A stretch of DNA of 42,925 nt from Aminicella lysinilytica (GCF_004362975.1 NZ_SNXO01000020.1:1-42925), one strand, 5' to 3'; positions 31,155 to 40,140 are shown, counted from the stretch's first letter. A program made the numbers and translations. The notes: generated by a model not told the origin, from the letters alone.

Positions 31155-32934
31155 CCCGTCCAAGGCCTGGTACAAAGAAAATTTCAGAAGGTTCTGGGTG
31201 CTTCCGCTGCTTGAGTTCCTGGCTTTGTTCCTCATAAACATACTTCCGATAATACTGAATTACTCGAAGTTTGAAAACGTCAGCGATTACACAGAAACAA
31301 CTATGTCAGGCTGTAATGTAGCGAATATATTCGTGTTCTGCGCTGTATCTATCGTTATTTCCGCCTCTGTATTCAGCTATATCCACGGCGTGGCTTCATC
31401 TACGATGATCCACAGCATGCCCATCACCAGGAGAAAACTCTTCAGAGCTTCTTTCTTCAGCGGGCTCATAATGCTGATAGTGCCTGTGATACTTACGAGT
31501 CTGCTGTTCATGGTCGTATCAGGCGCTCATATTTCGCCTGAAGCAGTAAAAATGCACACGGATTCATCCAACTATGACATTATCACACTGAAAGCCGTAT
31601 GTATCTGGATCCTGGAGTCTTCTGTCATGGCAGCCTTTGTTTACGCCATGTCAAACCTGGCCGGCATACTGGCAGGCAACAGACTCATCCATGTACTTCT
31701 GGCCATGTTCATAAACGGACTGCCATTTGTACTCCTGGAATTAGTTCAGATATATGAAAGCAACTTCTTATTTGGATATCCGGACGGAGAAAATCTACTT
31801 GCCTTTTCTTACGTATCACCTGTATCTATGGCTGCAGGGAAATGCGGACAGGCAGGATACCTGGACATTTACTCATACCTGATATATGTCGCCGTCATCG
31901 TAGCCGTTACTCTGCTCACATCGTGGCTGTATACCAGGATCAAACTTGAACGGGAACGCAGTGCCTGCGTATTTCCTATAGTGTCGGACATAGTATGCAT
32001 ATTGCTTACATTCATATGTATGTCACTGCTGAGCCTGCTTATTACATCCAGCATCTCAGAAACAGACAACGGCCTGATCCAGCGCATACCTTTCATAGTA
32101 GTATGCATAGCATCATCTGTTTTCATTTACATGATATGCCGGATGATCGCAGATGGTACGACTAAAATATTCAGCAAAGTCAACCTGAAAAAGTTCGGCA
32201 TCTATGTCATAGTCGTGGCGGTGTTCTTTGTGTTCACTATCTTCGACATAACGGGCTATCAGCAGAGAGTGCCCCAGGCGTCAAAGATTGCATCAGTGAC
32301 CATAGAGTCAAACTATGCGGTGCAGTCACGCATCCATCTCAGCTCAGGAGAAAGCGTGTCGGATGTCGTAAGCCTGCAGAATGCCATTCTGTCTGAATAC
32401 AAAAATCAGGACTTCGGCAGCGCTTCCAACGGCGAGAGTGAAGCTTCCGATGTATTAAGCATCAAGTATGAGCTGAAGAGCGGAAAGACCATGCGCCGCT
32501 CATATACATTGCCTGATTATACGGGTAAAAATGGTAACGTTAAGACCACCAAAGCCTTTAAGAAGCTTTACAGATCGACTGAATTTTCCAATGAGAATCT
32601 TTTCGACACATCCAAGACGGCCATTAAAGCCCTAGCTGAAGTCAGCCTGGAAAATACTTATACCAGCAATAGCGAGGTAGAGGCCAGTGAAGAAACTCTC
32701 ATATCCCGTAAGGATTGTTACGGACTGCTGAAGGCCATGAATAAGGATCTGCTTACTATGGATTTCAATGATGCCAGGACTATCTTCATTAATAATTACG
32801 ATTATACAAGCGTTAACTTATATAGTAACAATAAAGATTCAGACGAATCCAAGGTGTCATGCTTCTACCTGAACAAATTTACGAAAAACACGATCAGATA
32901 TCTGAAAGCGACCGGATATTTGGATCAACAGTAA
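31129..32934 (+). CDS. ABC transporter permease with large extracytoplasmic C-terminal domain
   Basis: A 601-residue membrane protein. About six hydrophobic helices lie in the first 310 residues, with the segment SSTMIHSMPITRRKLFRA typical of ABC-2-like permeases, and another lies near residues 350-370. The last 230 residues have no membrane helix, are Ser/Thr/Asn-rich and probably lie outside the cell. The start is set at ATG 31129, 8 nt after GGGAGG; a GTG at 31120 is in frame. It is the last gene of the operon, closed by the terminator at 32958-32993. No homologue is named. Confidence 0.85.
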   Translation: MKSANLYSSPSKAWYKENFRRFWVLPLLEFLALFLINILPIILNYSKFENVSDYTETTMSGCNVANIFVFCAVSIVISASVFSYIHGVASSTMIHSMPITRRKLFRASFFSGLIMLIVPVILTSLLFMVVSGAHISPEAVKMHTDSSNYDIITLKAVCIWILESSVMAAFVYAMSNLAGILAGNRLIHVLLAMFINGLPFVLLELVQIYESNFLFGYPDGENLLAFSYVSPVSMAAGKCGQAGYLDIYSYLIYVAVIVAVTLLTSWLYTRIKLERERSACVFPIVSDIVCILLTFICMSLLSLLITSSISETDNGLIQRIPFIVVCIASSVFIYMICRMIADGTTKIFSKVNLKKFGIYVIVVAVFFVFTIFDITGYQQRVPQASKIASVTIESNYAVQSRIHLSSGESVSDVVSLQNAILSEYKNQDFGSASNGESEASDVLSIKYELKSGKTMRRSYTLPDYTGKNGNVKTTKAFKKLYRSTEFSNENLFDTSKTAIKALAEVSLENTYTSNSEVEASEETLISRKDCYGLLKAMNKDLLTMDFNDARTIFINNYDYTSVNLYSNNKDSDESKVSCFYLNKFTKNTIRYLKATGYLDQQ

Positions 32935-32957
32935 TGTCATGACTGTTATCTGCATAC

Positions 32958-32993
32958 TAAAAGGGCTAACTGAACAAACAGCTAGCCTTTTTA
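32958..32993. terminator. Terminator after the ABC permease gene
   Basis: AAAGGGCTA-ACTG pairs with CAGCTAGCCTTTT (one mismatch) around a short A-rich loop, followed by T residues. It can also serve the convergent PHP-domain gene. Confidence 0.75.
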
Positions 32994-33027
32994 AATTTCT
33001 TATTATTCATTTATACCTTGTGTGATC

Positions 33028-33819
33028 CTACGATGGATCGCAGTTATCATCCGGCAGAAGTCCCTTGATCTTAGCCTTTCTTGACGGCGCGTAGAGCACC
33101 CCTACACTTCTGTTGAAGGCCTTGAACACCCAGGTCGTCGCGAAGAGATTTCGCTTGCCGTGGCTCTTCTTATATGTACGCTCCTTGCCGCCGAAAGCAG
33201 CTATACCGCCTTCCTTAATGGCATTTATCATGTCGTTATTACACTTGATATCTCTGTCGAAATCTGTAAAAGCCGTACCTACGTATACAGCCTTATGAGA
33301 ATCAGAACCGCCGATACACTGGAGATCATAATCTTCAGCCAGGTCCCTGGCCAGTTCGTTAGAACGTACCCGCTCGCAGGTATTCAGACCCTCAAGAAAA
33401 TCGAAGTTTTCCATCAAGTGCGTGTTCTTCTTCATTTTATGACAGAACATAGCGCTGGAACTTCTCATTCCGAATGGATGAGCCGGACCCAGCACGCCAC
33501 CGTATTCGTGGACGATCTTTGTCAGCATTTCCACGGACATACCGCGCAACTCAAGCAACCGCAGGTGTATGCCATCAGGCATGATCACGATGAAGTGACC
33601 TGCGTCCTTGGTATCATACTCTATGCCCATAAGTACAACGAAATTACGGGGCATAGCAGCTCTATGCTCTTTCCAGTAGCGCCACCCCTTATAGGAATCA
33701 TGATCGGTAACAAGCATGCCGCCAAAGCCCTTAGCCTTGAGTATCTCAGCATATTCTCTGACAGACACCCTGGAATCGATCGATCCTTCCTTAGTGTGGC
33801 AATGCATATCAAATTTCAT
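33028..33819 (-). CDS. PHP-domain metal-dependent phosphoesterase
   Basis: A 263-residue protein of the PHP superfamily. The metal-site motifs are present: MHCHTKEGSIDSRVS (residues 5-19), VTDHDSYKGW (near 38-47), GIEYDTKDAG, GPAHPFG and GGSDSH. Relatives hydrolyse phosphodiesters or nucleoside phosphates; the substrate cannot be told. The protein is single-domain and not part of a DNA polymerase. ATG 33819 follows GAGGG with a long spacer. It stands alone between the ABC operon and the aminotransferase gene; a repeat copy lies upstream. Confidence 0.85.
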   Translation of the reverse strand: MKFDMHCHTKEGSIDSRVSVREYAEILKAKGFGGMLVTDHDSYKGWRYWKEHRAAMPRNFVVLMGIEYDTKDAGHFIVIMPDGIHLRLLELRGMSVEMLTKIVHEYGGVLGPAHPFGMRSSSAMFCHKMKKNTHLMENFDFLEGLNTCERVRSNELARDLAEDYDLQCIGGSDSHKAVYVGTAFTDFDRDIKCNNDMINAIKEGGIAAFGGKERTYKKSHGKRNLFATTWVFKAFNRSVGVLYAPSRKAKIKGLLPDDNCDPS

Positions 33820-33903
33820 ACGGTATATTCCCTCTTTCTATGGTAAATAATATACCCATTTCCTCCAAAATGCAACATAACACACGCCAACTTTATAGCA
33901 TAC

Positions 33904-33974
33904 AAGTTCGCGACACATTCTGCTCTTCGCGAGTGAGACTATATGGCTGTTCGCGCACGAGAACCAGCGAGCGG
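33904..33974. repeat. Dispersed 3'-end repeat, copy B
   Basis: About 70 bp that aligns with 1873-1942 at roughly 80 percent identity by eye (exact block GCGAGTGAGACTATATGG). It starts about 15 bp after the aminotransferase stop codon, matching the place of copy A behind the antiporter gene. Unlike copy A it has no opposing arm nearby. Confidence 0.65.
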
Positions 33975-33988
33975 AAGTGGCGGCGTGG

Positions 33989-35179
33989 CTAGTGGAAGTA
34001 TTTCTGGCCGATCCTCTTGAATCCAGGCGTAGCTCTCTCGATAGTTTCATGAGCCACACAGTATGAAAACCGCACATAACCGGGCCCTGCGAAAGCACTT
34101 CCCGGCGTCACCAGAATGTGCTCCTCCTTCAAAGCCTCCACGAAGGCCTTCTCGTCAGCATCAGGCGACTTCATCCAGAGATAGAAAGCCCCCTGTGGTT
34201 TCAGACAATCAAAGCCCGCATCAGTCAGCGCCTCATAAAGATCCTGACCGTTACGCTTATAAAAATCTATGTCCACCTTTGTGCGCAGACATCTGGCCAG
34301 GGCCAGCTGGATCAGTGACGGAGCATTAATCGCCCCGCTGATACGATTAGCTATGCCCAGAGCTATCTTGAACTGCTCAGCCTGATCAGACCTGTCAGGC
34401 ACCACCACATATCCGATGCGCTCCCCTGCCAGAGACAGGGATTTGCTGTATGAATAGCAAACGAGAGCATTATCGTAATAGTCTGGAATGTGAGGCACCT
34501 GGGTCCCATCATATACAAGTTCTCTGTAAGGCTCGTCGGCAATAAGGTATATCACCGTGCCCAGTTCCTTTTGTTTCTTCTCCAGAATAGCCGCTATTTC
34601 TTTGATGACCGACTCCGGATAAATCACGCCCGTCGGATTGTTCGGGTTGTTAATGATCACTGCCTTGGTCTTTTTATTGATGCGTTTCTCAAGCTCGTCC
34701 ATGCGAGGCATGAAACCGCCCTCCGGGTTTGCCGGCAGGACCTCCAGCTTTCCATGCCAGTTGCTTACATAGTTGGTATAGTCAACAAAGTAAGGCGCAG
34801 AAACTATGACTTCGTCATCGATGTCCAGTATGCATCTGAAAATAATATTCATACACATAGCCGCACCCGTCGACATTACGATATTGCTTATGCCGTATTT
34901 TGTGCCATAGCGATCGTTAAGATCATCGGCCACGGCCTGCCTGGTTTCGTCAAAGCCTGAATTGACCATATAACCGTGCAGCTTTATTGGATCTTCTGTC
35001 TTCACTACATCTATGATCGCCTGATTTACCTCAGGCGGCGCCGGCACATTGGGATTGCCCAGGCTGAAATCGTACACATTCTCAGGTCCCACGATCCTGG
35101 CCATTCTGAGGCCTTCCTCAAACATTGCTCTGATAGCGGAACTGTTTTCTACACGCGGTGACATACTCTTCGAGATCAT
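33989..35179 (-). CDS. Class I PLP-dependent aminotransferase
   Basis: A 396-residue fold-type I aminotransferase. Features are FSLGNPNVPAPPEV near the start, NNPNNPTGVIYPESV, and the PLP-lysine segment YSYSKSLSLAGERIGYVVVP near residue 235. It stands 21 bp downstream of iorB. Linked to indolepyruvate oxidoreductase, it probably removes the amino group of aromatic amino acids to give the 2-oxo acids that IorAB oxidises. Annotated relatives are often called aspartate aminotransferase; specificity here is inferred from the neighbours. Confidence 0.92.
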   Translation of the reverse strand: MISKSMSPRVENSSAIRAMFEEGLRMARIVGPENVYDFSLGNPNVPAPPEVNQAIIDVVKTEDPIKLHGYMVNSGFDETRQAVADDLNDRYGTKYGISNIVMSTGAAMCMNIIFRCILDIDDEVIVSAPYFVDYTNYVSNWHGKLEVLPANPEGGFMPRMDELEKRINKKTKAVIINNPNNPTGVIYPESVIKEIAAILEKKQKELGTVIYLIADEPYRELVYDGTQVPHIPDYYDNALVCYSYSKSLSLAGERIGYVVVPDRSDQAEQFKIALGIANRISGAINAPSLIQLALARCLRTKVDIDFYKRNGQDLYEALTDAGFDCLKPQGAFYLWMKSPDADEKAFVEALKEEHILVTPGSAFAGPGYVRFSYCVAHETIERATPGFKRIGQKYFH

Positions 35180-35200
35180 TAATAACTCCTTTCGGACCCT

Positions 35201-35782
35201 TTATTCAGCCGAGTCCATACCTAACTTCAATGCTTTAAGATTCAAATCGATGAATTTTTCCTTCACATTCTTTCTGATTATGTCCTCCCAGTCTATCTCG
35301 TCCAGACCCATGGCCTTGACAAGAGTACCGAGAAGGATAACATTGGCAGCCTTGATATTGCCAAGATCCTGCGCCATCTGCGAAGCATTCATAGTGATCA
35401 CTTTGCCTACGGCCTTTTTTATTTCGTCGATGACGTCAGGAGCGTATTCTTCCTCACCTGTCATGTTAGACATAGACGGGATTTCTTCTTCATTTACAAC
35501 TACGGTGCCGCCGGGTCTGATGTAATCAAGAGTACGCAGGGCCTCCATCTTCTCGAAGGAAACGATTATATCCGCTGTACCCTTTTCTATTACCGGCGAA
35601 TAAACCTTTTCTTTACTGTATCTTACCTGTGATACTACGGCTCCGCCACGCTGAGACATGCCGTGGATCTCACTCATTTTAACGTCGTATCCGGCTTCCA
35701 TGAGGCCGATCGTCAGCATTTTAGCAGCGAGGATAGTACCCTGTCCGCCAACGCCTGTCAAAAGTATATTTTTTGTTGCCAT
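35201..35782 (-). CDS. iorB: Indolepyruvate oxidoreductase, beta subunit
   Basis: A 193-residue gamma-type pyruvate:ferredoxin oxidoreductase domain. Visible are the start MATKNILLTGVGGQGTILAAKML, MSEIHGMSQRGGAVVSQVR near residue 42 and DIIVSFEKMEALR. It forms the heterodimer with IorA. The start at ATG 35782 lies 10 nt after GGAGG and 2 bp after the iorA stop; a longer reading frame lies inside iorA. Co-translated with iorA. Confidence 0.95.
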   Translation of the reverse strand: MATKNILLTGVGGQGTILAAKMLTIGLMEAGYDVKMSEIHGMSQRGGAVVSQVRYSKEKVYSPVIEKGTADIIVSFEKMEALRTLDYIRPGGTVVVNEEEIPSMSNMTGEEEYAPDVIDEIKKAVGKVITMNASQMAQDLGNIKAANVILLGTLVKAMGLDEIDWEDIIRKNVKEKFIDLNLKALKLGMDSAE

Positions 35783-35784
35783 GA

Positions 35785-37563
35785 CTACTTCTCCTCCTTT
35801 ACTATTGCGCCTACAGGACAAACCTGCACGCATACATCGCAGCCTACGCAGTTAGCGCGGTCGATGCTGACCTTTTTTGCTTCCTTGTCGAACAAAAGTG
35901 CAGGGCAGCCGGTCTGCTGGCATTTCTTGCATCCTATGCATTTGTCTGCATCCACGACATCCTTGGTCTTGAACAATCCCGGCCACTCGGTCAGGTCTGC
36001 GTCGGAGAATTTCTTCAGTACGCACGGCCATCTTGTAATGATCACCGACGGCTCGTCCAGATCCATGAACTCGTCAAGAGCAGCGTCGACTTCATCCAGT
36101 TTGTTCGGGTCGATGACCTTCACATGTTTGATTCCGATGGCTTTCACCAGTTCTTCGATATTTATTGCGTGAGCAGGCTCCATCTTAACGGTGAATCCTG
36201 TGCCCGGGTTCTGCTGATGACCCGTCATTCCCGTGATCCTGTTGTCCAGGATGATATTGATGGTGTTGCTGTTGTTATAAACTGTATTTATCAGAGATTC
36301 GACTCCGGTATGGAAGAATGTCGAGTCTCCCAGAACAGTTACGACCTTGCGTTTGACGCCGGCGCGGTTAAATACCTGCTGCGCTCCGTGGCCGACGGAA
36401 ATGCTGGCTCCCATGCAGACTGTGGAGTTCATTGCATGGTAAGGCGCACCTGCAGCCAAAGTGTAGCAGCCGATGTCGCCGCTGATCATAATGTCCTTGC
36501 GTTTGCCCAGTCTGTAGAAAAGTCCTCTGTGAGGGCAGCCTGCACAAAGTGAAGGCGGACGTGATGCTACCTTGCTGTGGTCGTACTGGACCTCCGGCAA
36601 AGTCTCGCCTGTCAGAGATTTTCTCAGAACGTCCGGCGTCATCTCGCCGTAGCTTGGGAATGTATCCTTGCCATGGACTGTGAGTCCCTGGACCTGACAG
36701 AATTCCTCGATATACGGATCGTCCTCTTCGACAATGTAAACCTTGTCTACTTTGCCGCAGAAGTCCTTGATCATGTTCTTTGGAAGCGGATTGGTGAATC
36801 CCAGCTTCAGATACGAAGCGTCGTCGCCGAAGACTTCCTTAGCATAATAATATGAAGCGCCCGATGCTATGACACCGATCTTAGTGTCGTGCATCTCGCT
36901 GTAGTTGAACGGTGATTTCTCACTGTATTCAGCCAGTTTCTCAGTCCTCTCCTCGATCTGCACTCTCAATATCCTCGAGTGTGCCGGAAGGGCTACGTAT
37001 TTCATCGGATCAGGTTCCCATGTCTTTACAGGTACTTCTTTCCTCTCGCCGCAATCCACAAGTGACTTGGAATGACACACTCTGGTTACCATCCTGATCA
37101 TGAATATAACGTTGTATTCTTCAGATAGATCGTAGGCAGCCTTGGTCATGTCCAGGCAGTCCTGGCTGTCAGCCGGCTCGAACATAGGGAATTTGCCCAT
37201 CTTGGCGTAATTCCTGTTATCCTGCTCATTCTGAGATGAGAACATTCCCGGCTCGTCAGCTGTTACTATGACTGCGCCTCCGTTGACTCCCATGTAAGCA
37301 AACGTCATCAGCGGATCTGCCGCTACATTTACGCCTACGTGTTTCATAGACGCCATACTTCTGGCTCCCGCCATAGAAGCTCCGATAGCTGATTCCATGG
37401 CCACCTTCTCATTAGGCGCCCACTCTGCATAGATTTCTTTATTCTTGGCTATATTTTCAAGGATCTCCGTACTCGGCGTTCCGGGATAAGCAGCTGCGTG
37501 CCTTACTCCTGCCTCATAGGCTCCTCTTGCGATAGCTTCATCGCCGGTCAATAGTTTTCTCAT
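35785..37563 (-). CDS. iorA: Indolepyruvate:ferredoxin oxidoreductase, alpha subunit
   Basis: Oxidatively decarboxylates aryl-2-oxo acids (indolepyruvate, phenylpyruvate, hydroxyphenylpyruvate) with CoA and ferredoxin, giving aryl-acetyl-CoA. The 592-residue product has a pyrimidine-binding domain (start MRKLLTGDEAIARGAYEAG; YPGTPSTEILE) and a TPP domain with GDSTFFHTGVESLI and IILDNRITGMTGHQQNPG. At the C terminus two ferredoxin clusters occur as CIGCKKCQQTGCP and CVGCDVCVQVCP. ATG 37563 follows AAGGAGGTCT. First gene of iorA-iorB-aminotransferase. Confidence 0.97.
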   Translation of the reverse strand: MRKLLTGDEAIARGAYEAGVRHAAAYPGTPSTEILENIAKNKEIYAEWAPNEKVAMESAIGASMAGARSMASMKHVGVNVAADPLMTFAYMGVNGGAVIVTADEPGMFSSQNEQDNRNYAKMGKFPMFEPADSQDCLDMTKAAYDLSEEYNVIFMIRMVTRVCHSKSLVDCGERKEVPVKTWEPDPMKYVALPAHSRILRVQIEERTEKLAEYSEKSPFNYSEMHDTKIGVIASGASYYYAKEVFGDDASYLKLGFTNPLPKNMIKDFCGKVDKVYIVEEDDPYIEEFCQVQGLTVHGKDTFPSYGEMTPDVLRKSLTGETLPEVQYDHSKVASRPPSLCAGCPHRGLFYRLGKRKDIMISGDIGCYTLAAGAPYHAMNSTVCMGASISVGHGAQQVFNRAGVKRKVVTVLGDSTFFHTGVESLINTVYNNSNTINIILDNRITGMTGHQQNPGTGFTVKMEPAHAINIEELVKAIGIKHVKVIDPNKLDEVDAALDEFMDLDEPSVIITRWPCVLKKFSDADLTEWPGLFKTKDVVDADKCIGCKKCQQTGCPALLFDKEAKKVSIDRANCVGCDVCVQVCPVGAIVKEEK

Positions 37564-37596
37564 TATATGAGACCTCCTTAATCTTCATTAACTCTA

Positions 37597-37625
37597 ATTG
37601 TAAATTTAGCCGTAACCATTGTCAA
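37597..37625 (-). promoter_or_regulatory. Promoter of iorA-iorB-aminotransferase
   Basis: On the minus strand TTGACA (37620-37625) and TACAAT (37597-37602) are 17 bp apart, about 35 bp upstream of the iorA ATG. Confidence 0.75.
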
Positions 37626-37894
37626 CCAGATAAACTTTTTAATAGGCCTGATTTTAGCAATTTACAGTGGAATTTGTGGGTGCAAGCAATATTTTTGCAA
37701 AGTTAATTGTTATTTTGCACAATCGTATACAAGGACCCGCGGTGACCTCTGTACAGTGCTAAAGCGTTGGAATTTCAATGTATACGGTGATTCGGTCGCA
37801 GGTGTTTTATACCAATAAAATGGTGTCCTTGGTTATTTGATGGAAAACGGGTTTCGGCGTCTTCACAAAAACAACATAAAAAAATTGAAGTTTT

Positions 37895-37936
37895 TTAGCA
37901 CTCATCTCTTGACAGTGCTAACAAAAGTGCTATAAT
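37895..37936 (+). promoter_or_regulatory. CIRCE operator overlapping the hsp20 promoter
   Basis: TTAGCACTC (37895-37903), 9-nt spacer, CAGTGCTAA (37913-37921): the CIRCE inverted repeat bound by HrcA, with one deviation (first base of the second arm C instead of G). The -35 box TTGACA (37909-37914) lies across it, and TATAAT (37931-37936) follows after 16 bp, so HrcA binding should block transcription. Confidence 0.9.
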
Positions 37937-38036
37937 AAGAATTGCAAAAGGGAAAACAAAGGTTAGAAAAACCAAGTACAACGATCGCTTTTCAAAAGGG
38001 GCGACCGAGATTAAGTAAATAAGGGAGGTATGTACT

Positions 38037-38462
38037 ATGATGTTACCTAGCATTTTTGGAGACAGATTTTTCGATGATGATTTTATGAGCACGCCGATGT
38101 TCAGAGGCCAGTGGGATGGCACTTTGATGAAGAGCGATGTCAAGGACATGGATGACCATTACGAATTGGACATGGATCTTCCGGGATTGAAGAAAGAGAA
38201 CGTAAAGATCCAGCTTAAGAAGGGCACATTGACAGTGGAAGCAACAGCTGATACCAACAATGATGAAAAAGATGAGAATGGCAAGTTTATCCGCCGTGAA
38301 AGATTCCAGGGCTCATGCACCAGAAGCTTCTACGTTGGAGACAGATTGGAACAGGAAGATATCAAGGCAAGGTTTGATAACGGCGTCTTGAAGATCAGCA
38401 TTCCAAAGGAAAGCAATAAACCTGAAATTGAAGAAAACAACTACATCGCCATTGAGGACTGA
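38037..38462 (+). CDS. Small heat-shock protein, Hsp20 family
   Basis: ATP-independent chaperone that holds unfolding proteins. The 141-residue product has an N-terminal arm (MMLPSIFGDRFFDD). The alpha-crystallin domain (about residues 35-130) includes DVKDMDDHYELDMDLPGLKKE, given here by its core YELDMDLPGL, then VKIQLKKGTLTVEA and ARFDNGVLKISIPKE. ATG 38037 follows AAGGGAGGT. It is monocistronic under CIRCE control, so it should be induced by heat through loss of HrcA repression. hrcA itself is not in the window. Confidence 0.97.
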   Translation: MMLPSIFGDRFFDDDFMSTPMFRGQWDGTLMKSDVKDMDDHYELDMDLPGLKKENVKIQLKKGTLTVEATADTNNDEKDENGKFIRRERFQGSCTRSFYVGDRLEQEDIKARFDNGVLKISIPKESNKPEIEENNYIAIED

Positions 38463-38524
38463 TGTAGCTCATATAATAACTCCTTAATAATAACGAATAA
38501 AAACCATAATAAGTCAAGTAAAAT

Positions 38525-38563
38525 GAAGAGAGGGCTGCCCATACAGCTCTCCTTTCTTTTTTT
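38525..38563. terminator. Terminator after hsp20
   Basis: GAGAGGGCTG pairs with CAGCTCTCC (one bulge) and is followed by a T-rich run (TTTCTTTTTTT). It is between convergent genes hsp20 and the CDP-alcohol transferase. Confidence 0.75.
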
Positions 38564-38583
38564 GAGATCCCCTCGATTTCCGG

Positions 38584-39078
38584 TTATTCTACCTCTTTCC
38601 CAGTCCTGATATAGTGGCCCTCCTGAATCGCAGCAAATGTAGCGATGCAGCATACTACTGCCCCGCTGTAATTCAGTTCTATAACAGTGAGAGTCAGCGG
38701 CAGCAGAAAGAGCAGAAACCCTGTGACTTTGTTCATGATAGTGTGTTCAGCCACGAATCTCTTCTGGCTTAAGAACCCGGATAAGATATTGATGACCTTT
38801 ATTGCTGCAATCACCGCGATCCATATCCACAGCCAGGTTGATATATCTACTGCCGGTAATATTTTGAACAGGCTGACCGCAACAAAAAACACATCAGCGA
38901 TGCTATCCAGGCGCGAGCCCATCTTGCTCACTGTGTTGGTTTTCCTGGCCACCAGTCCGTCAACCATATCCGTCACTCCGCCTGCCAGATACAGCACATA
39001 AAACGTAACGGAAAATGCCGGAAAAAATATCATTATTATACTGCACAAAATCCTGCAGCCTGTGATCAAATTCGCCAT
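38584..39078 (-). CDS. CDP-alcohol phosphatidyltransferase family protein
   Basis: A 164-residue membrane enzyme with about five hydrophobic helices and the full family motif DG-x2-AR-x8-G-x3-D-x3-D (from Asp40 to Asp62). It transfers a phosphatidyl group from CDP-diacylglycerol to an alcohol such as glycerol-3-phosphate, inositol or a head group. Product specificity cannot be read from the sequence, and it is somewhat shorter than typical PgsA. Monocistronic; no strong binding site was picked out upstream. Confidence 0.88.
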   Translation of the reverse strand: MANLITGCRILCSIIMIFFPAFSVTFYVLYLAGGVTDMVDGLVARKTNTVSKMGSRLDSIADVFFVAVSLFKILPAVDISTWLWIWIAVIAAIKVINILSGFLSQKRFVAEHTIMNKVTGFLLFLLPLTLTVIELNYSGAVVCCIATFAAIQEGHYIRTGKEVE

Positions 39079-39239
39079 ATTTTTCTTATAACCTTTCCAA
39101 TATCTGTATATGGATCATTGTCAAATGTATCATAAAAATCACTAATATACAAGTACTACATTACTGTTATATGATTGGTCACTACAGGCTTTGATTGCTT
39201 TGTTTCTATAGTTCGCTTCACCGCTCTAATAGAAGTATC

Positions 39240-39268
39240 TTGACTTAATGTATTAAAAAGGATAAAAT
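39240..39268 (+). promoter_or_regulatory. Promoter of the formate/nitrite-type channel gene
   Basis: TTGACT (39240-39245) and TAAAAT (39263-39268) are 17 bp apart, about 50 bp before the start codon at 39319. The 240-bp region 39079-39318 shows no other feature that could be supported. Confidence 0.7.
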
Positions 39269-39318
39269 TCATAGAGTTTTCAATCAAATACAATTATCAA
39301 GAAATGGAGCGATATATA

Positions 39319-40140
39319 ATGAAACATCTGACAGCAGCAGAAACTCTGGAAGCTACCACCCGCGCAGGAGTGATCAAGACATCCGGAAGTTTTAATAAAT
39401 TATTCATACTGGGTTTACTGGGAGGAGCATTCATAGCTCTGGCAGCAGCCGGTTCCAACATGGCAGCATATCATTTTCTCCTGTCACCTGATACGGTCGG
39501 CATAGGCAAATGCCTGTCAGGCCTCGTATTTGCGGCGGGTCTGGTCATGGTCGTGCTGGCAGGCGGCGAACTCTTTACAGGCAACGCCCTTATGGTGACT
39601 TCCGTATTAGACAGAAAAATAAACTGGAGCAATATGCTCAGGAACTGGGTCATCGTTTACATAGCAAACCTTGTAGGATCGATTTTTGTTGCATGGCTGG
39701 TAACATCCAGCGGAATCCTGGCGGCAGGAGGCGGCAAGCTTGGCCTCGTCACCGTCAGCATTGCCCTTTCCAAAGCCAGCCTCACCTTCGGCAAAGCCGT
39801 GATACTCGGTATCCTTTGTAACTTCCTGGTGTGCATCGCAGTCTGGATGGCCACGGCCGCAGACTCCACTGTGGGAAAAATCTTCTGCATATTCTTCCCT
39901 ATATGGCTTTTTGTTACGTCGGGCTACGAGCACAGCATCGCCAACATGTATTACATTCCAGCCGGCATCTTCGCATCCCATGGCACCACGGCCGGCCTCA
40001 CCTGGGGAACATTCTTCGTAAACAACCTGCTTCCTGTGACAATCGGCAATATAATCGGCGGAAGCATATTCGTCGGCTGCGCTTTCTACGCGGCGATCAA
40101 GGCGAAAGGTTCAGGCAACATATCACAAAAGGCAGCATAG
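39319..40140 (+). CDS. Formate/nitrite transporter (FNT) family channel
   Basis: A 273-residue membrane channel of the FocA/NirC type for small monovalent anions such as formate, nitrite or hydrosulfide. There are six hydrophobic helices. Family segments are GGELFTGNALMV near residue 82, GNFLVC-like LCNFLVCIAVWMA and GYEHSIANMYYIPAGIF. The start is ATG 39319, with TGGAG at 9 nt; an ATG at 39304 overlaps that site. A formate role is plausible in a fermenter, but pyruvate formate-lyase is not nearby. Confidence 0.93.
   Translation: MKHLTAAETLEATTRAGVIKTSGSFNKLFILGLLGGAFIALAAAGSNMAAYHFLLSPDTVGIGKCLSGLVFAAGLVMVVLAGGELFTGNALMVTSVLDRKINWSNMLRNWVIVYIANLVGSIFVAWLVTSSGILAAGGGKLGLVTVSIALSKASLTFGKAVILGILCNFLVCIAVWMATAADSTVGKIFCIFFPIWLFVTSGYEHSIANMYYIPAGIFASHGTTAGLTWGTFFVNNLLPVTIGNIIGGSIFVGCAFYAAIKAKGSGNISQKAA

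Larger units (their letters stand above)
37564..38036. other. Divergent intergenic region between iorA and hsp20
   Basis: This 473-bp region has no credible gene. It holds the iorA promoter (37597-37625), an AT-rich stretch, a possible structured segment (37730-37831) in which CAAGGAC pairs with GTCCTTG about 95 nt apart, and the CIRCE operator with the hsp20 promoter (37895-37936). Nothing else was recognised. Confidence 0.6.
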
